From Planctomycetota bacterium (lineage in GTDB: Bacteria > Planctomycetota > GCA-002687715): a stretch of DNA of 41,113 nucleotides. The translations under genes were made by a program, and so were the position numbers. Below, in pieces: positions 35,151 through 41,113 of the stretch. The stretch covers positions 1 to 41,113 of the forward strand of contig NZBC01000058.1 in NCBI GenBank assembly GCA_002687715.1. The letters are read 5' to 3'. Under the pieces are notes generated by a model that saw only the letters and a list, made by a program, of their open reading frames with translations, ran no database searches and was not told the origin of the DNA. Within the stretch, counting starts at the first letter, position 1, and every line of letters begins with the position of its first letter.

Positions 35151-35164
35151 CCTGACTATCCAGA

Positions 35165-35190
35165 GCGGACCTGGAGGTCCGCGCCCCCGG
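35165..35190. repeat. Copy 3 of the recurring hairpin element, between convergent genes
   Basis: GCGGACC (35165-35171), loop TGGA, GGTCCGC (35176-35182), then GCCCCCGG. It lies between the stops of the convergent ALDH and SDR genes, 14 nt after one and 10 nt before the other, and probably serves as a bidirectional terminator. It matches the copies at 8810-8835 and 21598-21620 (reverse). Confidence 0.55.
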
Positions 35191-35192
35191 CT

Positions 35193-35972
35193 TCATTCGG
35201 GCGTGACGTACGCCGCCGTGATGCCGCCGTCGACGGAGAAGGTCGCCCCGGTCAAGTACGACGCTTCGTCCGACGCCAGATACAGCGCCGCCTGCGCCAT
35301 CTCTTTCGCCTCGCCGAACCGGCCCATCGGGATGTGGACGAGCCGCCGCTGCCGCTTCTCCTCGGTGTCGAGGAACTTCATCAGCAACTCGGTCCGCAGC
35401 GGCCCGGGGCAGAGCGCGTTGACGCGGATGTTCTCCCGGGCATGGATGACGGAGAGCTCGCGGGTCATCGCAAGCACGGCGCCCTTGCTCGCGGTGTAGG
35501 CGATCTGCGGCGTTGCCGCCCCGAGTAGCGCGACGAACGACGCGGTGTTGATGATGGCGCCGCCCCCCGCGCGACGCAACGCGGGGATCTGGTGCTTGCA
35601 CCCGAAGAACACGCCTTTGACGTTGATGGCCAGGGTGCGGTCGAACACCGCTTCGTCGGTGTTCACGGCGTCGTCGTCGGCGGAGTCCATGATGCCCGCG
35701 TTGTTGAACGCGATGTGGAGCGCCCCGAACGCATCCTCGGCCGCGACCACGGCGTCGCCGCAGGAGGCCTCCGACGCGACGTCGCAGACCTCGAAGATCG
35801 CGCGGCCGCCCGCCGCCTCGATCTCGGCGACCACGCCGCGGCCGCCGGTCTCATCGACGTCGACGCATGCGACGGCCGCTCCCTCGCTCGCGAACAGCAG
35901 GGACGTCTCCCGCCCGATGCCGCTCGCCGCCCCCGTGATCAAAGCCACCTTGCTTTCGAGTCGCGTGCCCAT
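35193..35972 (-). CDS. Short-chain dehydrogenase/reductase (classical SDR)
   Basis: The 259-residue protein has all classical SDR marks: TGAASGIG (13-20), an acidic residue after beta 2 (VACVDVDE) favouring NAD(H), NNAG (90-93), Ser145, Tyr159 and Lys163 in YTASK, PG after beta 6, and a C-terminal YLTGATFSVDGG. It reduces or oxidises an alcohol/ketone in the cytoplasm; the substrate cannot be read from the sequence. It is divergent from the phosphonate monoester hydrolase gene (43-bp spacer) and convergent with the ALDH gene. The start codon lies 6 nt after TAGGAT on the minus strand and has no Shine-Dalgarno. Confidence 0.9.
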   Translation of the reverse strand: MGTRLESKVALITGAASGIGRETSLLFASEGAAVACVDVDETGGRGVVAEIEAAGGRAIFEVCDVASEASCGDAVVAAEDAFGALHIAFNNAGIMDSADDDAVNTDEAVFDRTLAINVKGVFFGCKHQIPALRRAGGGAIINTASFVALLGAATPQIAYTASKGAVLAMTRELSVIHARENIRVNALCPGPLRTELLMKFLDTEEKRQRRLVHIPMGRFGEAKEMAQAALYLASDEASYLTGATFSVDGGITAAYVTPE

Positions 35973-35978
35973 GGCCGC

Positions 35979-35984
35979 ATCCTA
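35979..35984 (-). promoter_or_regulatory. -10-like element (TAGGAT) 6 nt before the SDR start codon
   Basis: On the minus strand GGTAGGATGCGGCC precedes the ATG at 35972; TAGGAT ends 6 nt before it. The divergent -10 for the neighbouring gene begins only 16 bp away, so the two promoters would overlap face to face. Confidence 0.45.
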
Positions 35985-36000
35985 CCGGACGCAAAGCCTC

Positions 36001-36006
36001 TACAAT
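36001..36006 (+). promoter_or_regulatory. -10 element (TACAAT) 9 nt before ATG 36016
   Basis: TACAAT differs from the consensus TATAAT by one base and ends 9 nt before the start codon. No Shine-Dalgarno is present. It would drive the phosphonate monoester hydrolase-symporter pair. Confidence 0.5.
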
Positions 36007-36015
36007 CCGCGAGCG

Positions 36016-37476
36016 ATGCCGACCGCGCGCCGTCTCAACGTCCTCTTCATCACCCTCGACCAGTGGCGGGCCGATGCGTGGTCCGCGGTCGGAAACCCGG
36101 TCGTCCGCACACCGCACCTCGACGCCCTCGCCCGGGACGGCACCCGCTTCGAGAACCACTTCGGGCAGTGCGCCCCCTGCGGGCCGAGCCGTGCGTCGAT
36201 CCTGACCGGTCTGTATCTCATGAACCACCGGTCGTTCCTCAACGGAACACCGCTCGATGCGCGGTTCACGAATCTCGCGCTCGAAGCACGGGCGGGGGGG
36301 TACGCCCCAGCGTTGTTCGGATACACCGACACCGCCCTCGACCCCGCGGTCCTGCCGCCGGACGACCCGCGGCTTCTGAGTTACGAGCAGGTCCTGCCCG
36401 GGTTCGACCCGGTGTGTCACCTCCCGTCCCAGCGCATGGAGCCCTGGCTCGCTCACCTGCGGTCCCGAGGGTACGAGGTGACCGACGATCCGATGGACGC
36501 GTGGTCGTCGGGACGCATCGCGGCCGAGGACGACGAGACCGCATTCGTCACCGACCGTTTCCTGGAGTGGCTCGGCGAGCAGGACGAGCAGCCGTGGTTC
36601 GCTCACCTGAGCTACCTCCGCCCGCACCCGCCGTGGGTCGCCTCGCCGCCGTACGACACCATGTACGACCCGGCCGACGTCCCGCCGCCGATCGCCGCGT
36701 CACCGGAGCCACCGCACCCCTGGCTCGAGTGGAAGACCCGCCAGGTTCATCCGCTGCTCGCGGCCGGCCCCGACGCACGCAACGCCGCACTTGCGACCTA
36801 CTACGGGTTGATCACCGAGGTCGACACCCAGCTCGGGCGCATCCTGGAGGCGCTGCGACAGACCGGGCACGACGATCACACCTTGCTCATCGTCGGCAGC
36901 GATCACGGCGAACAGCTCGGGGATCACGGGCTCGTCGGCAAGACGGGTTGGTTCGACCCGTCGTATCGGATCCCGCTGATCGTCCGTCCCCCCGACCCGT
37001 CGCGGAGGCGCGGGCACGTCGTCACACGCTTCACCGAGAGCGTCGACATCATGCCGACGATCCTGGACGCGATGAGCCTGCCGATCCCGCCCCACTGCGA
37101 CGGACGCTCACTCGTACCCTTCGCATTCGGCGAGGAGCCGCACGGGTGGCGCGACGCTGCGTACTACGAGTACGACCTGCGGAACCCCGCACCCCCCGGC
37201 GCCATGGAGACGTTCGGACTCCCACTCGACTCATGCAGCCTCTCCGTGTGGCGGACCGCGGAGCACAAACTCGTGGTGTTCCCCGGTTCGAGCCTCCCGC
37301 CGGTCCTCATCGACCTGGAGCGGGACCCCGACGAGCTTCACAACGTGATCGAGAGCGACGGCCGCACCGCGGCCAGGCTTCTCAAGCAGATGCTCTCGTT
37401 CCAGGTCAGATCGAAACAACGGGCGATCATCCACACGAAGGTGGTCCCCGAAGACCTCCTCCCTCCCCCATCATGA
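36016..37476 (+). CDS. Phosphonate monoester hydrolase / arylsulfatase-type enzyme (alkaline phosphatase superfamily)
   Basis: The 486-residue protein has no signal peptide. Near the N-terminus it has NVLFITLDQWRAD (metal Asp), then CAPCGPSRAS with the formylglycine Cys55 in CGPSR, followed by ILTGLYLMNHRSFLNGTPLD. Later blocks are LSYLRPHPPWVASPPY, ITEVDTQLGRILEAL, GSDHGEQLGDHGLVGKTGW and ESVDIMPTILDA. From memory these track the Rhizobium and Burkholderia phosphonate monoester hydrolases (PMH) closely, including CGPxRASLLTGLYLMNHR, and more closely than ordinary arylsulfatases. PMHs hydrolyse phosphonate monoesters, phosphodiesters and some sulfate esters in the cytoplasm. Its stop overlaps the start of the symporter gene (ATGA), so translation is coupled and uptake of its substrate by that symporter is likely. 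Confidence 0.85.
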   Translation: MPTARRLNVLFITLDQWRADAWSAVGNPVVRTPHLDALARDGTRFENHFGQCAPCGPSRASILTGLYLMNHRSFLNGTPLDARFTNLALEARAGGYAPALFGYTDTALDPAVLPPDDPRLLSYEQVLPGFDPVCHLPSQRMEPWLAHLRSRGYEVTDDPMDAWSSGRIAAEDDETAFVTDRFLEWLGEQDEQPWFAHLSYLRPHPPWVASPPYDTMYDPADVPPPIAASPEPPHPWLEWKTRQVHPLLAAGPDARNAALATYYGLITEVDTQLGRILEALRQTGHDDHTLLIVGSDHGEQLGDHGLVGKTGWFDPSYRIPLIVRPPDPSRRRGHVVTRFTESVDIMPTILDAMSLPIPPHCDGRSLVPFAFGEEPHGWRDAAYYEYDLRNPAPPGAMETFGLPLDSCSLSVWRTAEHKLVVFPGSSLPPVLIDLERDPDELHNVIESDGRTAARLLKQMLSFQVRSKQRAIIHTKVVPEDLLPPPS

Positions 37477-39257
37477 CCACCCTCGACTGGACCATCGTCG
37501 GCGCCTACTTCGCCATCACGCTCGGCATCGGCGTCGCGCTCTCGAAGCGAGCCGGGTCGAGTCTCGCCGATTTCTTCGTCTCGGGGCGATCGCTGCCCTG
37601 GTGGCTCGCCGGGACGAGCATGGTCGCGACCACCTTCGCCGCAGATACGCCACTGGCGGTGACGGCCATCGTCGCCAAGGAGGGCATCGCAGGGAACTGG
37701 GTCTGGTGGGCGCTGCTGCCGGGCGGGCTCGCGACGGTCTTCTTCTTCGCTGCGCTGTGGCGTCGCGCGAAGGTCGTGACCGACGTCGAGTTCATCGCGC
37801 TGCGCTACTCGGGAACCCCGGCAAACGCGCTCCGAGGATTCCGGGCCGTGTACCTCGGCGTCCTGATGAACGGCATCATCATGGGTTGGGTGAACGCCGC
37901 GATGTCTCGCATTCTGCAAGTGACGCTTGACCTCGACCAGTTCACCGCAATCGCCATCTGCCTCGGGGTCACGGTCGCGTACGCGACGCTCTCCGGGCTA
38001 TGGGGCGTGGTCGCGGCCGACTTCATCCAGTTCTTCATCGGGATGACGGGCACGATCGCGCTCGCGTGGTTCGCGGTGGAGAAGGTCGGCGGACTCGCCG
38101 CCTTGCCGGAACGCCTCGCCAAGGCGCAACATCCCGTGAAGGGCGAGTTCTACGACCCCGACCAGCTCCTCTCGTTCCTGCCGAACGACGCTGCATGGTC
38201 CGTCCCGCTGTGGACATTCTCGGCCTACCTCTTCGTCAACTGGTGGGCGAGCTGGTATCCGAGCGCGGAGCCGGGCGGCGGCGGCTACATCGCGCAGCGC
38301 ATGTTCGCCTGCAAGAACGAGCGCCACGCCATGCTTGCCGGGCTGTGGTTCAACTTCGCGAACTTCGCCTTGCGCCCGTGGCCCTGGATCGTGGCTGGGC
38401 TGTGCGGCATCGCCCTGTACTCCAACACCCTGCTCGGCAACGACGGCAAGCCAGACCCGCAACTCAACTATGCACAGCTCATCAACGACGTCCTGCCGCA
38501 CGGATGGAAGGGACTGTTGATGGCCGCGTTCGCCGCCGCGTACATGTCGACGATGTCGACGCAGCTGAACTGGGGAGCGTCGTATCTCGTCAATGACCTG
38601 TGGCGTCCGTTCCTCGCCGGAGAACGTGCGGATGACGACCGCGCCACCGTCCTCGCCTCGAGGATCATGACCCTCGTCGTCCTCGGCGTCGGATTGATGA
38701 TCACGCCATTCATCACCAGCATCGAGGTCGCGTGGAAGTTCCTGATGGCCATGGGGGCCGGCACGGGCCTCGTCCTGATCCTGCGGTGGTACTGGTGGCG
38801 CATCAACGCGTGGTCGGAGATCTCGTCGATGATCGCAGCGCTCGTGACGTCGGTGTCGCTCATGATCTTCTTCCCGGATCTCGTCTACGGCCTGACCGTG
38901 TTCTGCACCGTGTCCGTGACGACCGTCGTGTGGCTCGTCGCGACGATGATGACGAAGCCGGAACCCGATCACGTCCTGAAGAGCTTCTGCGATCGGGTAC
39001 GTCCGCCCGGGCCCGGCTGGCGGCGTCTGACTCCTGGTTCCGAATCACTGCATCTGGGCCCGCGGCTTCTGGCCTGGGCCAGCAGCGTCACGCTGGTCTA
39101 TGGCGTCCTCTTCGGACTCGGCCATCTGCTCCTCGGTACCAGGTCGACAGGCTGGATGCTGCTCGGCGCCGCCACGGCAGGCGGGGTCCTGCTCGCGGTC
39201 TCGCTGCGTCACCCGTGCTTTGCCGCCGAGGAGCCCGAGCCAGATCAGGATGCGTAG
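37473..39257 (+). CDS. Sodium:solute symporter (SSS family)
   Basis: The 594-residue membrane protein has about 13 hydrophobic segments in the SSS (TC 2.A.21) order: an N-terminal helix followed by SLADFFVSGRSLPWWLAGTS, the family's signature near the second helix, then ATTFAADTPLAVTAI, the GLWGVVAADFIQFFIG segment and FAAAYMSTMSTQLNWGASYL (helix with Ser/Thr typical of the sodium site). The C-terminus is polar and acidic. It imports an organic solute with sodium; the solute is unknown, but the 4-nt ATGA overlap with the PMH gene suggests a phosphonate ester, phosphodiester or sulfate ester. The start at 37473 is set by that overlap and by the first membrane helix; the frame upstream only shadows the PMH gene. 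Confidence 0.9.
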   Translation: MTTLDWTIVGAYFAITLGIGVALSKRAGSSLADFFVSGRSLPWWLAGTSMVATTFAADTPLAVTAIVAKEGIAGNWVWWALLPGGLATVFFFAALWRRAKVVTDVEFIALRYSGTPANALRGFRAVYLGVLMNGIIMGWVNAAMSRILQVTLDLDQFTAIAICLGVTVAYATLSGLWGVVAADFIQFFIGMTGTIALAWFAVEKVGGLAALPERLAKAQHPVKGEFYDPDQLLSFLPNDAAWSVPLWTFSAYLFVNWWASWYPSAEPGGGGYIAQRMFACKNERHAMLAGLWFNFANFALRPWPWIVAGLCGIALYSNTLLGNDGKPDPQLNYAQLINDVLPHGWKGLLMAAFAAAYMSTMSTQLNWGASYLVNDLWRPFLAGERADDDRATVLASRIMTLVVLGVGLMITPFITSIEVAWKFLMAMGAGTGLVLILRWYWWRINAWSEISSMIAALVTSVSLMIFFPDLVYGLTVFCTVSVTTVVWLVATMMTKPEPDHVLKSFCDRVRPPGPGWRRLTPGSESLHLGPRLLAWASSVTLVYGVLFGLGHLLLGTRSTGWMLLGAATAGGVLLAVSLRHPCFAAEEPEPDQDA

Positions 39258-39277
39258 GGGTCGCGCAAGCGAGATCG

Positions 39278-39676
39278 TCAGACGAATGCAGCGCCCGGAG
39301 GATCATCGGCGCCCGGCGAGTCCCCAAGCCCCGGAAGCTCGAAGTCCCCACCACCGCCGCCGCGCGAAAGGTCCCACCGCCGCGTGAAGTCCGTGCGGTT
39401 CATGGCGCGATGGACGTGCGGGAACATCGCGCCACCGCGGCTCGGCTCGATCCGGAGCGCATCGGCCACCTCCCCGGCATCGACCTCGAGCAGCACCGCC
39501 TCCGCAGCGTCCGAGTACCACTTGCGCAGCGTCCCAGCGAGTTGGTCTGCGAACGACAGGTGGACGAAGCCCTCGGCCGCGAGTGACGGGGGCGCCCACG
39601 GCCCCGCTTGCCAGGACGCGAGGTCCGCGGGGCAGACGAGGTGGAAGAGGCGACGTTCGATCATCTCGCAGACCAT
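39278..39676 (-). CDS. DUF952 family protein
   Basis: The 132-residue protein matches the DUF952 pattern: LFHLVCPADLASWQAGPW, PSLAAEGFVHLSFADQLAGT, EAVLLEVDAGEVADALRIEPSRGGAMFPHVHRAMN. DUF952 proteins are small (about 100-115 residues), cytoplasmic and of unknown function, with an ADP-ribosyltransferase-like fold suggested for the family. The C-terminal ~25 residues (Gly/Asp/Pro-rich) are an extra tail. The start may be 39676 or Met5 at 39664, which matches the family's usual beginning; neither has a good Shine-Dalgarno. It is divergent from the alpha/beta hydrolase gene and converges with the symporter gene. Confidence 0.75.
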   Translation of the reverse strand: MVCEMIERRLFHLVCPADLASWQAGPWAPPSLAAEGFVHLSFADQLAGTLRKWYSDAAEAVLLEVDAGEVADALRIEPSRGGAMFPHVHRAMNRTDFTRRWDLSRGGGGGDFELPGLGDSPGADDPPGAAFV

Positions 39677-39707
39677 GCCACGGTCACACCCACACCGCCA
39701 CTGGCGC

Positions 39708-39713
39708 TATGCT
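39708..39713 (+). promoter_or_regulatory. -10-like element (TATGCT) 6 nt before ATG 39720
   Basis: TATGCT ends 6 nt before the start codon and there is no Shine-Dalgarno. Context GCTATGCT resembles GCTACGCT upstream of 10775. Confidence 0.45.
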
Positions 39714-39719
39714 GAACCC

Positions 39720-40922
39720 ATGCGCGGCCTGACCGTACTCGTCTTCCTGATCGGAGCCATTGCGCCAGCGCTCGATGCGCAGCTCGTGATCGCGGCCAAC
39801 CGGGACGTCGTGTTCGCCAACCCGACCCCGATCGGCAACGCGTTCGTGTCGTGCCGGCTGTGGTATCCGGCCACCGCACCGGTCGTCGCGGCTCCCGTCG
39901 CGACCCCGCCGGCCGGCGGGGGGCCGGCCGTCGTGTTCCTGCACGGGTACGCACTGAACGGACTCGCCTATGACCGGATCGGTATCTGGCTCGCGCAGCG
40001 AGGATACGTGGCGGTGATGATGAACACCGGAGTGTTCAACTGGAACGAACAGAGGGACGACGGGATTGCGCTGCACGCGGTGCTGGCGGCGGAGGCTCAG
40101 TCCGCATCCAGCTGGTTGTTCGGCAACGTGGATCCGTCCCGGATGGCCGTCGCCGGGCATTCGATGGGCGGGGCAAACACGTTCCGGGTGCTCGCGCAGA
40201 ATCCGGGATACGTGACCGGCGTGGGATTCGCAACGTGGGACGGACTCGGCTGGCAGACGACGACCGGACCGCAGGTGCAGACGCCGCTGTTGCTGCTGCA
40301 CGGACGCGGTGACACGGTCGTCATGTGGCCGAGCTCATCGGCATGGTTCGCGAACACCCCAGCGTTCACCGGAGTGAAAACCCTCTATGTCCTCGACACC
40401 AACTGTCGGCACGACAACATCGCGAACCTGCTGCCGGCTTTCACGCCGACCGACCTGCAGGTGTTCGAGCGTTGTGCAACGGTCGCGACGCGGTGGCTCG
40501 ATCGCTGGTTGAAAAACGACGCGTCCGGACTCGACGAGGTCGTCGGTGCGGGGCCCGGTAGCGATCCCCAGCTCGACACCCACGACGTCCGCGTCGCCGA
40601 CCCCGAGCTATGGACCGACGTACCGCTGACCGTCGGCGCGACCGTGACCCTCAACACCCTCGCCGAGCCGGGCCCGTCCGCGATCTGGGCCGCCGCGACG
40701 CCCGCGTCGGTACCCACGCCATACGGATTGCTCGAACTCGAACTCAGCGTTGCGGTGCCGCTGCTCGTCGGCGCTCCCGGAACTGACCGCCGGCTGTTCA
40801 CCGCGATCCCGATCCCCAACGACCCGAACCTCGTGGGCGTCCCCATCTCGCTCCAGTCCATCGGCCTCGGTGTCGACGCCGCCTTCCACCTCTCTCCCGC
40901 CCTCCACCTCACGATCAACTGA
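39720..40922 (+). CDS. Secreted alpha/beta hydrolase with C-terminal beta module
   Basis: The 400-residue protein has a signal peptide (about residues 1-20, PALDAQ). Residues ~22-275 are an alpha/beta hydrolase with VVFLHGYALNG, the nucleophile elbow GHSMGG (Ser148), Asp198 in HGRGDTVV and His231 in CRHDN. The spacing resembles the cutinase/polyesterase-dienelactone hydrolase group, with Trp and aromatic residues near the active site (ATWDGLGW). Residues ~295-400 are the recurring beta module with the signature PIPNDPNLVGVPISLQSI. It is probably an extracellular esterase or lipase. The start is set by the signal peptide and a -10-like element 6 nt upstream. Its TGA overlaps the ATG of the Sui1 gene (TGATG). 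Confidence 0.85.
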   Translation: MRGLTVLVFLIGAIAPALDAQLVIAANRDVVFANPTPIGNAFVSCRLWYPATAPVVAAPVATPPAGGGPAVVFLHGYALNGLAYDRIGIWLAQRGYVAVMMNTGVFNWNEQRDDGIALHAVLAAEAQSASSWLFGNVDPSRMAVAGHSMGGANTFRVLAQNPGYVTGVGFATWDGLGWQTTTGPQVQTPLLLLHGRGDTVVMWPSSSAWFANTPAFTGVKTLYVLDTNCRHDNIANLLPAFTPTDLQVFERCATVATRWLDRWLKNDASGLDEVVGAGPGSDPQLDTHDVRVADPELWTDVPLTVGATVTLNTLAEPGPSAIWAAATPASVPTPYGLLELELSVAVPLLVGAPGTDRRLFTAIPIPNDPNLVGVPISLQSIGLGVDAAFHLSPALHLTIN

Positions 40923-41113
40923 TGGCCCGCTTCGGCAGAAACGACCAGGACATCGTCTTCTCGAGCGACGACGGCGATCGTCGCCGCGGCGTCCCGTCGT
41001 CCGACAACGACGGGCCCGCCGGCGATGGCATCGTCCGCGTCCGCCGCGAAACCAAGGGGCGCAAGGGCAAGACCGTCACCACGGTCACCGGCACCGACCT
41101 CGACCGCACCGCC
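40922..41113 (+). CDS. Translation initiation factor Sui1/YciH-like (partial, runs off window)
   Basis: The last 64 codons contain GIVRVRRETKGRKGKTVTTVTG, the highly conserved beta-hairpin and lysine-rich start of the eIF1/Sui1 domain found in bacterial YciH proteins (about 110 residues in full). YciH-type factors affect start-codon selection and inhibit aberrant initiation complexes, including leaderless or non-standard starts. The N-terminal ~40 residues are acidic and poorly conserved. The start codon overlaps the preceding stop as TGATG, so the two genes are translationally coupled, which is odd for a cytoplasmic factor and an exported hydrolase. The 3' end lies outside the window. Confidence 0.85.
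   Translation, partial: MARFGRNDQDIVFSSDDGDRRRGVPSSDNDGPAGDGIVRVRRETKGRKGKTVTTVTGTDLDRTA

Noticed and set aside
35592..37472. Upstream extension of the symporter frame, giving a >1,200-residue protein
   Set aside because: The first ~627 codons are an Arg/Pro-rich shadow of the SDR and PMH genes; the first membrane helix starts at ATG 37473.

Overview
The window (41.1 kb, high GC with strong G/C at third codon positions) looks like part of a chromosome from a planctomycete. The indicators are two sulfatase-fold genes with Cys-x-Pro-Ser-Arg sites, a membrane Ser/Thr kinase fused to a formylglycine-generating-enzyme-like (FGE) domain and paired with an ECF sigma factor, and many secreted FG-GAP, PKD, YVTN/NHL and LamG-type proteins. 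I see no phage genes, insertion sequence, CRISPR array, rRNA or tRNA. The lineage is inferred from gene content only.

Layout. 1-7 kb: a small membrane protein gene whose coding frame switches at the left edge (minus); a VCBS-repeat secreted protein interrupted by an in-frame TGA; a secreted transglutaminase-like protein; a secreted coiled-coil protein; an ArsR-like HTH regulator with a clear promoter/operator; and a YVTN beta-propeller protein. 7-14.4 kb: a PKD-repeat protein, a convergent Cys-rich lipoprotein, an NHL-like propeller protein, a WaaP-like kinase-fold protein and a convergent TPR protein. 14.4-21.5 kb: a secreted sulfatase with a LamG-like tail, converging on an ECF sigma / kinase-FGE / LamG-protein cluster. 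21.5-25.5 kb: a propeller protein, a 0.69-kb gene-free hairpin-rich stretch, and an FG-GAP protein. 25.5-29.9 kb: phnW (2-aminoethylphosphonate transaminase) followed after 2 nt by a dimethylglycine/sarcosine-dehydrogenase-like FAD-GcvT enzyme, divergent from a HAD hydrolase. 30-41.1 kb: an FG-GAP protein, an in-frame fusion of a class I glutamine amidotransferase with a secreted CE15-like esterase, an aldehyde dehydrogenase, an SDR, a phosphonate-monoester-hydrolase-type enzyme overlapping a sodium:solute symporter gene by ATGA, a DUF952 protein, a secreted alpha/beta hydrolase and the start of a Sui1/YciH translation factor gene.

How the genes may work together. The metabolic genes in the right half suggest use of organophosphonates: a symporter coupled to a phosphonate monoesterase, a 2-AEP transaminase, an N-demethylating flavoenzyme and an aldehyde dehydrogenase. 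The secreted proteins share one recurring ~120-residue beta module, found six times on unrelated head domains; this may be a surface or sorting module.

The strongest unexpected pattern is in gene starts. Eleven start codons have a -10-like TANNNT (once TANNNA) hexamer ending 6-9 nt upstream and no Shine-Dalgarno, while a separate set of genes has a clear AGGAG-type site and a longer leader. This suggests that leaderless mRNAs are common here. A short hairpin repeat (CGGACCTGGAGGTCCGCGC-like) occurs three times in intergenic positions.
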